A stretch of 32,864 bases of DNA from an uncultured Phascolarctobacterium sp. (lineage in GTDB: Bacteria; Bacillota; Negativicutes; Acidaminococcales; Acidaminococcaceae). The DNA lies in NCBI GenBank assembly GCA_900541915.1, contig UQLS01000020.1, forward strand, positions 1-32,864, given 5' to 3'. The position numbers were made by a program, and so were the translations under genes. Every line of letters begins with the position of its first letter. The first letter of the stretch is position 1. Positions 22,503 through 30,503 of the stretch are shown piece by piece. The notes beneath the pieces are model-generated. The model had not been told where the DNA came from, made no database searches, and saw only the letters and a program-made list of their open reading frames with translations.

Positions 22503-23639
22503 TTATAAAGTTAAGGCCTTACAAATTAACCCTTGTAAGATGCGGCAGCCATGCGCCATATCCTGATGGTCAAAGGTCATTTCAGGATCATGCAGACCGG
22601 GCTGCAGATTGCAGCCAAGACCTATGAAGCCGGTTTTCAGCTGCGGTTTATGCATGGCGTAAAAATTAAAATCTTCTCCCACCGTTGTAGCCGCAGTATC
22701 AATAAGTCCTTCCGGGCCCAGTTCTTCCGTAATAACTTCTTTTGCAAGAGCAGCCATTGTACTGTCAAAGCTTGAAGCAGGACAGGTACCAACAATTTCT
22801 GCCGAAGCTTTGGCACCATAAACAGCCGCAGTACCTGTTATAACATCCATAACCCGCTGCCGCAGCTGCTCCATTTCTTCGTTAGAGGTAGAACGCAGGT
22901 CAAAGCCCAGCTCCGCCTTAGCGCAGATAGAATTAAGTGAACCGCCGCCGGCTACAAAGCTGGTGGTCTTGACATTACCGCACAAAAGCGGATCGGTATG
23001 CAAGGCATTAACTGCAGCAACTATGGCTGCACCCACATCAATAGCATTAACGCCCAGATGCGGCTTGGAGCCGTGCGCAGGCACACCTTCGATAACAGCG
23101 CGTATTAACGTGCAGGCAGTCCAGCGTACCGTAGCAATAGCCTTGCCGCCAGGAGCCATCTGACTGCTCATTAAATGCATACCGAACAGATAATCTACAT
23201 CATCCAACACACCTGCATCAAGCAGACATAAAGCGCCCTTGCCAATCTCCTCTGCCGGCTGAAAGATAATCTTTACTTTACCGCAGGGAATTCCCTGCTT
23301 ACTTAATTCTTCTGCAGCAGCAAGCACCATGGACATGTGCGCATCATGACCGCAGGCATGAACACCGCGTTCACTGCCATCCGCCTGCTTAAACATCAGA
23401 CAGTCCATATCAGAACGCAGCGCAGCCACAGGGCCTGGTTTGCCGCTGTCCAGTACACCGACAACTCCTGTTGCCGGCTTACCCTCATGAACGCCTACAT
23501 GCTCCTGTACGCTGTAGCCTGCTTCACGCAGCCGCTGTGCCAGAAATGCAGCTGTCTTTAACTCACAGAAAGCAGGCTCCGGCATAGCGTGCAGCTGCTG
23601 CCAGATTGCCTCAATACGTTCTGTCAGCATTCTTTTCAC
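22503..23639 (-). CDS. M20-family metal-dependent amidohydrolase (aminoacylase/carboxypeptidase type)
   Basis: This enzyme is likely to cleave an N-acyl amino acid, an N-acyl peptide or a related amide in the cytosol. It belongs to the IAA-amino-acid hydrolase/hippuricase group of M20. The metal-binding sequence HACGHDAHM (Cys96, His98, His101), the general base pair in QPAEEIGKGA, GMHL and the late His in PGLHDPEMTFDH are present. The dimerisation insert runs about residues 180-290 (VPAHGSKPHLGVNAID). The start is GTG at 23639 (GGAAGG upstream) or ATG at 23630. It is the last gene of a five-gene operon, 3 nt after metQ. The substrate may be what the MetQ-like protein binds; this is inferred only. 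Confidence 0.9.
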   Translation of the reverse strand: MKRMLTERIEAIWQQLHAMPEPAFCELKTAAFLAQRLREAGYSVQEHVGVHEGKPATGVVGVLDSGKPGPVAALRSDMDCLMFKQADGSERGVHACGHDAHMSMVLAAAEELSKQGIPCGKVKIIFQPAEEIGKGALCLLDAGVLDDVDYLFGMHLMSSQMAPGGKAIATVRWTACTLIRAVIEGVPAHGSKPHLGVNAIDVGAAIVAAVNALHTDPLLCGNVKTTSFVAGGGSLNSICAKAELGFDLRSTSNEEMEQLRQRVMDVITGTAAVYGAKASAEIVGTCPASSFDSTMAALAKEVITEELGPEGLIDTAATTVGEDFNFYAMHKPQLKTGFIGLGCNLQPGLHDPEMTFDHQDMAHGCRILQGLICKALTL

Positions 23640-23642
23640 TTC

Positions 23643-24473
23643 CTATTCCTTCCAGCCGATAGATACAGAGCCAGGGAAATGTTCTTTAATGAATTTAGCA
23701 TTTTCCGGAGACTGGTAAACTTTTTTGAAGGTCTCCAAACGTGGATCATCCAGAGTAGCTTTACGTACAGCAACGATATTTACATAAAGAGAATCTGCCG
23801 TTTCACTGACAATAGCATCCTTAGCCGGATTAAGACCAGCTTCCAGCGCATAGGTGGTGTTGATAGCAGCGCAGTCCACATCATCCAAACTGCGGGGAAT
23901 AGCTGCTGCTTCCAGCTCAATAAATTTGAAGTTATGCGGATTTTCGGTAATATCCTGCAAAGTAGTATCAATATTCTTAATATCTTTTACTTTGATTAAG
24001 CCATTTTCCGCCAACATCAAAATAGCGCGGCTGCCGTTGGACGGATCATTAGGAATAGCAATAGTTGCACCATCAGGAATAGACTGACCCGGTTTAATCT
24101 TTTTGGAATAAACATTAATGGGGAACAGTGCGGTCGGGAAAGCGCTTACCAAGTCAAAGCTGGGTTCTTTCTTTAAAGTTGCATCAAGGAAAGGTTTATG
24201 CTGATAGCAGTTAGCCCAGATATCTCCCTGTGCCAGCGCAGTATTAGGAGTTACAAAGTCGCTGAACTCAACAATTTCAATTTTCAAACCCTCTTTAGCA
24301 GCAAGCTTTTGGACATTTTCCATAATTTCCGCATGGGGGCCGGGGTTAACACCAACCTTAACCGGCTTACTGTAATCAGGTTTTGCTTCTTTTTCGTCGC
24401 CGCCGCAGCCGCTCAGAGCAAAAATACTCAGACACATAACAGCCGCAAACAGGATGCGCAATAATTTATTCAT
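23643..24473 (-). CDS. MetQ/NlpA-family substrate-binding lipoprotein, without its transporter genes
   Basis: This is a membrane-anchored binding protein of the methionine-type ABC importer family. The signal peptide ends in the lipobox LSGC (Cys23). The mature part shows VKVGVNPGPHAEIMENV, the aromatic ligand contacts of the ANCYQHKPFLD segment, and PNDPSNGSRAILML. The length of 276 aa is normal. Unusually, no metN (ATPase) or metI (permease) lies nearby. Instead it sits between a flavoprotein gene and an M20 hydrolase gene. The ligand need not be methionine; the protein may share a transporter encoded elsewhere. Confidence 0.9.
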   Translation of the reverse strand: MNKLLRILFAAVMCLSIFALSGCGGDEKEAKPDYSKPVKVGVNPGPHAEIMENVQKLAAKEGLKIEIVEFSDFVTPNTALAQGDIWANCYQHKPFLDATLKKEPSFDLVSAFPTALFPINVYSKKIKPGQSIPDGATIAIPNDPSNGSRAILMLAENGLIKVKDIKNIDTTLQDITENPHNFKFIELEAAAIPRSLDDVDCAAINTTYALEAGLNPAKDAIVSETADSLYVNIVAVRKATLDDPRLETFKKVYQSPENAKFIKEHFPGSVSIGWKE

Positions 24474-24487
24474 AGTATCACTCTCCG

Positions 24488-25885
24488 TTATGCATTAAAT
24501 ACCTTGCCAGGATTCAAAATATTATTGGGGTCCATAGCATGCTTGATAGAACGCATAATCTGCATTTCTACCGGGTTAGTATAGGTTTCCATAGCAGGCA
24601 GTTTCTTGGCGCCAATACCATGTTCGCCGCTCAGACGACCGCCCAGGCTGTAAACATAAGCATAAGCTTCTGCATGGAAGCGCTGCAGTTCATCTGCCCA
24701 TTGTTCGTCGCTCATATCGCCTTTCAGAATCTGGAAATGCAGATTGCCATCACCGGCATGAGCTAAAGTAAAGAGTTTAAAGCTGTAATTTTTAGAAACC
24801 TCAGTTAAATGTTCGATGCAGACTGCAATCTTATCTACCGGTACAACCAGGTCATCAGAAGTACTTACCTTGGACAGTACGCGAGTTGCTTCCAGACAGT
24901 TGCGGCGAATCTTCCAAACACGTTCGTCAGCTTCCAGCACATCGGTAGCACCGCTGGCCGTACAGATTTCATCCAGTTGTTCCATCTTCATATCCAGCTC
25001 ATCTTCATTAAAGGTTTCCACAGTAACGATAACGTAGCTGCCGTCTTCATAATGCGGCAATTTGATTTCAGAATAATCGCTGGCTGCGCGTACGAAATTA
25101 TTATCCATAAATTCTACACTGGTAGGATTAAGGCCAGCCTTAATCAGATTGGGAACCAGGTCAACTGCTTTGTTAACATCAGTAAAGATTGCCAAAATAT
25201 CAATCTTATACGGGCACAGCGGCAAAAGCTTTAAGGTTGCCTTAGTAATGATACCCAGGGTACCTTCACTGCCCATAACCAGCTGTTCCAGGCAGTAACC
25301 GGTAGAGCATTTTTTCAGGCGGGAGCCAAGTTCTACAATCTCACCGGTCGGTGTTACCACTTCTACGGAATATACCTGATGACGGGTTGTGCCATAACGT
25401 ACCGCTTTATTGCCGCCGGCATTGGTAGCGATATTGCCGCCGATAAGGCAGCTTTCAGCACTGCAGGGATCGCCTGCATACAACAGACCTGCTTCGTTGG
25501 CTTTTTGCTGAATTTCTACTGTACGTGCTCCTGCTTCTACTACCATATACATGGCATCTGCATTAAGTTCAATAATCTTGTCCATGCGTTCCAAGAGCAG
25601 CACGATACCGCCGCATACAGGCACAGCGCCGCAGGAAACACTGGTTCCGGCACTGCGGGGAGTTACCGGCACCAGATATTTATTGGCAATTTTCATTACC
25701 GCCGCAACTTCTTCTGTACTGCCCGGCAATACTACAACTTCCGGCAGATGATGATAATGCGGGTCGGTTTCTTCATCCGTCTTATAGCGATCGAGGGTTT
25801 CCGCATCTACCTTTACATTTTCTGCTCCTACTGCTGCACGCAGCGCTTCCAGGGCTTCCTCGGTTACAGGGTTATACTTTGTCAT
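24488..25885 (-). CDS. FAD-linked oxidase, GlcD/D-lactate dehydrogenase type (copy 1)
   Basis: This is a VAO-fold flavoenzyme that oxidises a 2-hydroxy acid such as D-lactate, glycolate or 2-hydroxyglutarate. The FAD-binding half (about residues 35-225) has PGSTEEVAAVMKIAN, PRSAGTSVSCGAVPVCGG, GDPCSAESCLIGGNIATNAGG and GSEGTLGIITKATLKL. The C-terminal cap carries the His clusters HAGDGNLHF and GEHGIGAKK that bind substrate and FAD. The length of 465 aa fits. It closely resembles the next gene upstream, so the two are a tandem duplication. No GlcF Fe-S subunit or EtfAB genes are beside it. The electron acceptor may be the EFR1 protein encoded at the head of the operon. Confidence 0.92.
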   Translation of the reverse strand: MTKYNPVTEEALEALRAAVGAENVKVDAETLDRYKTDEETDPHYHHLPEVVVLPGSTEEVAAVMKIANKYLVPVTPRSAGTSVSCGAVPVCGGIVLLLERMDKIIELNADAMYMVVEAGARTVEIQQKANEAGLLYAGDPCSAESCLIGGNIATNAGGNKAVRYGTTRHQVYSVEVVTPTGEIVELGSRLKKCSTGYCLEQLVMGSEGTLGIITKATLKLLPLCPYKIDILAIFTDVNKAVDLVPNLIKAGLNPTSVEFMDNNFVRAASDYSEIKLPHYEDGSYVIVTVETFNEDELDMKMEQLDEICTASGATDVLEADERVWKIRRNCLEATRVLSKVSTSDDLVVPVDKIAVCIEHLTEVSKNYSFKLFTLAHAGDGNLHFQILKGDMSDEQWADELQRFHAEAYAYVYSLGGRLSGEHGIGAKKLPAMETYTNPVEMQIMRSIKHAMDPNNILNPGKVFNA

Positions 25886-25925
25886 ACTTCATTCAATCCT
25901 TTCTTCCTACAATTCTACCATGCTT

Positions 25926-27326
25926 CTAAGCATTAAATATCTTACCCGGATTCAGAATCAGCTTAGGATCCCAGGCCAGCTTAATCTTACGCATAAGCTC
26001 AAGCTCACCTGCCGGAGTAAAGGCTTCCATATAGGCCAGTTTTTTTGCACCAATACCGTGCTCACCAGCCAGGCGGCCGCCCTGGCTGTACGCGTAGCTG
26101 TATACTTCATTATGGAAGGCAGCTACATTGCTTTCCCATTCTTCATCGGACAAATCGCATTTGCAGAGTACAATATGCAGGTTGCCATCGCCGATATGAG
26201 CGTTGATTTTTACAGGGAAGGGATATTTTTCTCCAACTTTCATAATGTATTTAATAGTTTCGGCAATCTTATCTACCGGTACAACTACGTCATCGGTCAA
26301 AGATACCAGACTGATTAAGCGGACAGATTCCTGACAGTTACGGCGCATGCTCCAGATGCGGTCGTCTGCTTCCAGTACGTCAATAGCGCCGGCTTCTTCG
26401 CACAGCTCATCCAGTTTTTCCATTTTAAGGTCCAGCTCATCTTCCGTAAATGTTTCCACGGTAATGATAACATAGATGCCGTCTTCATAATGCGGCGCGC
26501 CTTTAAATTCAATATAGTCTGCAGTGCCGCGCACATAGGAATTATCCATATATTCAATGCTGGTGGGGTTAAGACCGGCCTGCATAATCTTAGGCACTAC
26601 ATCAAGAGCTTTGACAGGATCATCAAACACTGCCAGCAAATCAAAACGATACGGCGGCAGCGGCTGCAGCTTCAAAGTGGCCTTGGTAATAATACCCAGT
26701 GTACCTTCACTGCCCATGATAAGCTGTTCCATACAGTAACCGGTAGAGCATTTTTTCAGTCTTGCGCCTACTTCGACAATTTCACCAGTCGGAGTAACTA
26801 CTTCCAGGCTGTACACCTGATTGCGGGTAACGCCATAACGTACCGCTTTATTGCCGCCGGCATTAGTAGCCAGGTTGCCGCCAATCTGACAGCTTTCCGC
26901 ACTGCAGGGATCACCTGCATACAAAAAGCCCGCTGCGTTAGCCTGTTTTTGAATATCAATAGTACGTACACCGGCTTCTACTACCATGTACATAGCTGTA
27001 GTATCCATTTCCAGAATCTTATTCATACGCTCCATCAGCAGCACAATACCGCCGCAGACGGGGATTGCACCGTCCGCCAGACTGGTACCGCCGCCGCGTA
27101 CAGTCACAGGCACATTATATTTGTTGCATAGCTTTACTACTGCAGCAACTTCTTCCGTACTGCCCGGCAGCACTACTGCCTCCGGCAGATGAAACATTCT
27201 GGCATCTGTTTCCTCGTCAGTCTTGTACTGGTCAAGCTTGTCAGCATCAGTGAGCACATATTCTGCGCCCAAAGCTTCCTGCAGCTCTGCCAGCATTTCT
27301 TGATTTAAAGAAGCATATTCTCTCAT
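25926..27326 (-). CDS. FAD-linked oxidase, GlcD/D-lactate dehydrogenase type (copy 2)
   Basis: This paralogue of copy 1 has nearly equal length (466 aa). The FAD half contains PGSTEEVAAVVKLCN, RGGGTSLADGAIPVCGG and GDPCSAESCQIGGNLATNAGG. The cap has INAHIGDGNLHI and GEHGIGAKKLAY. The first loop differs from copy 1 (RGGGTSLADGA against PRSAGTSVSCGA). The cap also differs around INAHIGDG versus LAHAGDG, so the two probably differ in substrate or form a heteromer. The ATG follows the EFR1 stop directly (TAGATG), showing tight coupling. 40 nt separate it from copy 1. Confidence 0.92.
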   Translation of the reverse strand: MREYASLNQEMLAELQEALGAEYVLTDADKLDQYKTDEETDARMFHLPEAVVLPGSTEEVAAVVKLCNKYNVPVTVRGGGTSLADGAIPVCGGIVLLMERMNKILEMDTTAMYMVVEAGVRTIDIQKQANAAGFLYAGDPCSAESCQIGGNLATNAGGNKAVRYGVTRNQVYSLEVVTPTGEIVEVGARLKKCSTGYCMEQLIMGSEGTLGIITKATLKLQPLPPYRFDLLAVFDDPVKALDVVPKIMQAGLNPTSIEYMDNSYVRGTADYIEFKGAPHYEDGIYVIITVETFTEDELDLKMEKLDELCEEAGAIDVLEADDRIWSMRRNCQESVRLISLVSLTDDVVVPVDKIAETIKYIMKVGEKYPFPVKINAHIGDGNLHIVLCKCDLSDEEWESNVAAFHNEVYSYAYSQGGRLAGEHGIGAKKLAYMEAFTPAGELELMRKIKLAWDPKLILNPGKIFNA

Positions 27327-28100
27327 CTATTTTCCCACCTTATCCATATCTTCTATACTAATCTTGGGATTCACATATCTGGTCTTACTATTTACTTTCT
27401 TACGGCCAATGCGTACAGCACTTTGCGGACACCAGTGCAGACAGCCAAAGCAGGTAGCACAATTATTGCCAAAAACTGGCTTGCCATCCTGCATGGTGAT
27501 ATTATGCATTGGGCACACCCGTGCACAGATACCGCAGCCAACGCATTTTTTCACATCCACCTGCAGCTTGTCTATCTGCAAAATACTGCGCATAAAAGCC
27601 CAGCCGATAGATGTACCGCCGTGTTCCCACAAAAAAGCATCACGGCAGCAGCTTGTATCCTGCACCTGCTGGCTTAACTTTTGCTGCATATCAGCCAGTT
27701 TATCCTCTGCCGCAGTAAGCATCCTGCTACGGACAAATTCCGGCACGGCAAAGAAATTATCCGGCATGGCAATATCCTGTGCATAATTCAGCTTGATATT
27801 CTTTTCAGCCAGCAGCTGCCGCAGCTGTTTTAAAGCAAACCCGGCATTAGCGCCCATGGTCACCACAGCAAAACAATATTCAGGCGCAGCCTGCAGCTGT
27901 TTAAGAAACTCTGCTACCACTGGCGGCAAGGCGAAACAATATACAGGGCAGACAATACCCACTATTTCATCCTGCACTTTATAGGGCTTGCGCAGATAAG
28001 CACCGATGGACTCCAGACGGCAATCATCAAAAACGCTTTGCGCTTTTTGCGCCGCATACAGGCTGTTGCCTGTACCGCTCAAGTAAAATATAACAGCCAT
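27327..28100 (-). CDS. EFR1-family flavodoxin-ferredoxin fusion
   Basis: This is a cytosolic electron carrier with an N-terminal flavodoxin-like domain (about residues 1-160; FMN loop YLSGTGNSLYAA, residues 6-17) and a C-terminal two-cluster ferredoxin (about 190-240). Both [4Fe-4S] motifs are complete: CVGCGICARVCP and CATCFGCLHWCP. The length of 257 aa is normal for EFR1. It is the first gene of the operon, directly before two flavoprotein oxidases, so it probably carries electrons to or from them. That role is inferred from position. Confidence 0.9.
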   Translation of the reverse strand: MAVIFYLSGTGNSLYAAQKAQSVFDDCRLESIGAYLRKPYKVQDEIVGIVCPVYCFALPPVVAEFLKQLQAAPEYCFAVVTMGANAGFALKQLRQLLAEKNIKLNYAQDIAMPDNFFAVPEFVRSRMLTAAEDKLADMQQKLSQQVQDTSCCRDAFLWEHGGTSIGWAFMRSILQIDKLQVDVKKCVGCGICARVCPMHNITMQDGKPVFGNNCATCFGCLHWCPQSAVRIGRKKVNSKTRYVNPKISIEDMDKVGK

Positions 28101-28132
28101 AACATTCTCCCGTTATAAAAAAATCCTTCCTA

Positions 28133-28161
28133 ATTATAATACAAAAAACAGCGTTTGTCTT
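28133..28161 (-). promoter_or_regulatory. Promoter of the EFR1-flavoprotein-MetQ-M20 operon
   Basis: On the minus strand, AAGACA (28156-28161) and TATAAT (28133-28138) are separated by exactly 17 nt, about 33 nt before the EFR1 ATG. Confidence 0.65.
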
Positions 28162-28177
28162 GCCGGACTATGTAAAA

Positions 28178-28200
28178 AAGCAGCGCACAAGGCGCTGCTT
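28178..28200 (-). terminator. Rho-independent terminator downstream of the FadL-like gene
   Basis: AAGCAGCGC (28178-28186) pairs perfectly with GCGCTGCTT (28192-28200). The minus strand continues TTTTTT. It insulates the EFR1 promoter about 17 nt further on. The 100 nt between it and the gene end hold nothing recognisable. Confidence 0.88.
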
Positions 28201-28300
28201 AGCAAAAACTGTATTATATTTTACATTTATTATTTTATAGAGTACTGCCATGTACTGCCTTTGCATTACGAAAAACGCAAAATGTCCTTATTACGCAGTC

Positions 28301-29530
28301 TTAGAAATTGCGCTGATAGCTGATGCCAAAAATCTTAGCATAGTTATCATAGGTATGAGCACTCTTATAACCATCGCTTTCATGGCCTGCAAAATCCAAA
28401 CCACCGATATCCATCCAGCCCAAGGTCATAGCAAGAGTCTGATCCTTGTCATGATATTGTGCACCGATGGAATAGGTACGGCGATCACCGGTAGGAACAA
28501 TAAAGTCACCGCCATCATAAGGAATGGAAGATTCATCATAAGCAAAGCCTGCCATCAGACTGTATTTATCACTGAGCTTGTGTTCGACACCAATAGCATA
28601 ACGCCAGCCGTCTGACCAGTTTTTAGGGGACTCAGATGAAGTAATAGGTCCATTGGGTCCATTAGCAATAGGACCATTAAAATAAATATTCAAAGCATCA
28701 TAAGAACTCCAGCCTGTCCAAGTACCATTGATTTCTACACGAGTTTTATTATCAAATTTATGGTTATAACCGATACTCCAGCTATCCGGCAATGTTACTT
28801 CGCCGTAAGCATCTCTGGAAACTGCTCCTGTAGGATAATATCCATGAAAATCAGCTTCCATAGAGTGTTTAATCTTACTGCGGTAAACTACACCAATTTC
28901 ATTTTTCTCGTCAAAAGCATAGTTAGCCGCTGCATTCCAGCCTAAAGCAGTGCTTTCACCGGAAGTATGAGTAGGATTAGCTGGGCTCATGAGGTTCTTT
29001 TCTAAGTCCAAAGATACGTAGTTAATCTCCGCACCTACAGCCGCACTCCATTTCTTATCAAATTTATGGGCGTAAGTAGGAGTAACGCTCACACTTACCA
29101 GTTTAGAGAAAAACGCGTTAGTAGCCGCAGTAGAAGTTCTTTCAAATTCAGAAATCATGCCAAAACGAGCATAAGCACCAATACCGAACCATTCTTTATC
29201 GTTAATCTGTCTGACATAGTAGCCAGAAGGCACCCATGCTGCATGTACCACATTCTGACCAGGCTCTGTCTTTCCATTCTTATTCTCTAAAGTATATTTA
29301 CCATGGGGGCTGATATAAACAGCACTCTGTTTGAAAGCCTCTCCCTCTACCTTAGTAATAGAAGCAGGGTTATAAGCGACATTGGCTGCGTCGCCTTCCG
29401 CAAACATGCGCGCACCGCCCATGGCTACGCCTTCTGCACTCCATTCATTAATAGCAAAGCCCTCTGCGCCTGCTGTCTGCGGCGCCAGAAGTACTGCTGC
29501 TGCACTTAAAGCAAGTAATTGTTTTTTCAC
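28301..29530 (-). CDS. OmpP1/FadL-family outer-membrane transport protein
   Basis: This is an outer-membrane beta-barrel that lets hydrophobic molecules such as long-chain fatty acids enter. A signal peptide (KKQLLALSAAAVLLA, cleavage after AGA) is followed by the FadL-type plug start GFAINEWSAEGVAMGGA and the NPA motif in VAYNPASITKVEG. Alternating amphipathic strands run to a C-terminal Phe (SYQRNF), the barrel-assembly signal. The frame begins at a TTG (29548). The GTG at 29530 with AAAGGA upstream is the better start, giving 409 aa. Its presence shows the cell has an outer membrane. It is a single-gene unit. The ligand is uncertain: FadL relatives also carry aromatics. Confidence 0.9.
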   Translation of the reverse strand: MKKQLLALSAAAVLLAPQTAGAEGFAINEWSAEGVAMGGARMFAEGDAANVAYNPASITKVEGEAFKQSAVYISPHGKYTLENKNGKTEPGQNVVHAAWVPSGYYVRQINDKEWFGIGAYARFGMISEFERTSTAATNAFFSKLVSVSVTPTYAHKFDKKWSAAVGAEINYVSLDLEKNLMSPANPTHTSGESTALGWNAAANYAFDEKNEIGVVYRSKIKHSMEADFHGYYPTGAVSRDAYGEVTLPDSWSIGYNHKFDNKTRVEINGTWTGWSSYDALNIYFNGPIANGPNGPITSSESPKNWSDGWRYAIGVEHKLSDKYSLMAGFAYDESSIPYDGGDFIVPTGDRRTYSIGAQYHDKDQTLAMTLGWMDIGGLDFAGHESDGYKSAHTYDNYAKIFGISYQRNF

Positions 29531-29630
29531 GTATGTACGTCCTTTCAACGGGATTTAATTCAATATTGTATATTTTATCAGTTTTTCGAATTTTTCAAAC
29601 AAAATCTTTTAATCAGCTGTTTAATAGCTA

Positions 29631-29658
29631 AAAAAGGACTGCCAAAGCAGTCCTTTTT
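29631..29658 (-). terminator. Rho-independent terminator after the helical-repeat gene
   Basis: AAAAAGGACTGC (29631-29642) pairs perfectly with GCAGTCCTTTTT (29647-29658) around a 4-nt loop, directly after the stop codon. Confidence 0.92.
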
Positions 29659-29659
29659 C

Positions 29660-30385
29660 TCAGCGTTTCAGAACTACTTGCGGCAGTTCTTCCCACGGCG
29701 CATATTTAATTTTTGTGCAGGTCAGATATTTCTTATATCGTGCCTCGTCCTCCTGCTCGGCAGCAGCGGTGGCAATATCTGCTTTTCCCTGTTCATTGAG
29801 CGGATAGTGCTGCAAAGCTTCCGCTAAGAGTTCCGCTGCCTCTTTAAAATTACCGGCAGCAGCGGCGTTCTCTGCCAGAAATTTACCGGCAAAATAACGG
29901 TACGGATTAACGCCGCCGTTATCTTTTTCTGCTTCCAGCATTTCTCTTGCTTCTTGTTCAGCTTTATCGCCCTGCTCACTTTCACGCATAATTTCCAGAC
30001 GACGGCACCAGATATCGCCTCTGGCTACGCCGTGGAAGGGATGCTGAAAGCGGCGGCAGTAACGATACGCTCTGTCCAGATAAATCAGAGGCGCATGAGA
30101 TGTATGAGTCAGCTTCCAGACAATTTCTGCCACATCACGCAGACACAGCACCATATGCTCCACATCACTGAGGCCATATTCAGGAACGTTCTCTTCGTCC
30201 GGTTTTTCTTTAATAACCGTACTCAGCACTTCCATTGCACCTTCAATATCATCCAGCACCAGAAGCATACGGCCTACAATACTGCGGCAGCGCCAGTCAT
30301 TCATATCACTTATCATTCCTGTCGGCACCGGCCACTGACAGGTTGCAACTTTATTGACATATTCATTCCATTGTTCCTGTTCCAT
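29660..30385 (-). CDS. Uncharacterised helical-repeat (TPR-like) protein
   Basis: I do not recognise a named family. The 241-aa protein has no signal peptide or membrane segment and is rich in Glu and Ala. Its helices look like degenerate tetratricopeptide pairs: DIEGAMEVLSTVIKEKP (about residues 47-63), YLDRAYRYCRRF, EQEAREMLEAEKDNG, and NFKEAAELLAEALQHYPLN (about 184-202). The last two resemble TPR consensus most. A scaffold or tetratricopeptide role is plausible. It is monocistronic, with GGAGG before the ATG, a strong sigma-A-type promoter, a Fur-like box at the transcription start and its own terminator. Iron-dependent control is therefore likely, if the box is real. Confidence 0.75.
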   Translation of the reverse strand: MEQEQWNEYVNKVATCQWPVPTGMISDMNDWRCRSIVGRMLLVLDDIEGAMEVLSTVIKEKPDEENVPEYGLSDVEHMVLCLRDVAEIVWKLTHTSHAPLIYLDRAYRYCRRFQHPFHGVARGDIWCRRLEIMRESEQGDKAEQEAREMLEAEKDNGGVNPYRYFAGKFLAENAAAAGNFKEAAELLAEALQHYPLNEQGKADIATAAAEQEDEARYKKYLTCTKIKYAPWEELPQVVLKR

Positions 30386-30403
30386 AGTTTTCCTCCAACT
30401 AAT

Positions 30404-30418
30404 TGATAATCATTACTA
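30404..30418. promoter_or_regulatory. Fur-like box at the start of the helical-repeat gene transcript
   Basis: TGATAATCATTACTA matches the 7-1-7 Fur consensus (TGATAAT-N-ATTATCA) at 12 of 14 positions. It begins about 6 nt downstream of the -10 box, where a bound repressor would block transcription, and lies just upstream of the ribosome site. Confidence 0.55.
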
Positions 30419-30423
30419 ATTGA

Positions 30424-30452
30424 AGTATAGCATCATCCTATCACTTAGTCAA
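30424..30452 (-). promoter_or_regulatory. Strong promoter of the helical-repeat gene
   Basis: On the minus strand, TTGACT (30447-30452), a 17-nt spacer and TATACT (30424-30429) with TGC before it form an almost ideal vegetative promoter. It abuts the codA terminator. Confidence 0.75.
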
Positions 30453-30461
30453 GAAAACAAA

Positions 30462-30490
30462 AACCTGCCCGTAAAATCTACGGGCAGGTT
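30462..30490 (-). terminator. Rho-independent terminator after codA
   Basis: AACCTGCCCGTA (30462-30473) pairs perfectly with TACGGGCAGGTT (30479-30490). The minus strand runs into TTTGTTTTC. Confidence 0.93.
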
Positions 30491-30503
30491 GCTTATGCTG
30501 TAA

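Noticed and set aside
28101..28300. A riboswitch or T-box leader upstream of the EFR1 operon
   Set aside because: The promoter lies only about 33 nt before the start codon, leaving no room for a leader, and the nearby hairpin is the terminator of the neighbouring gene.
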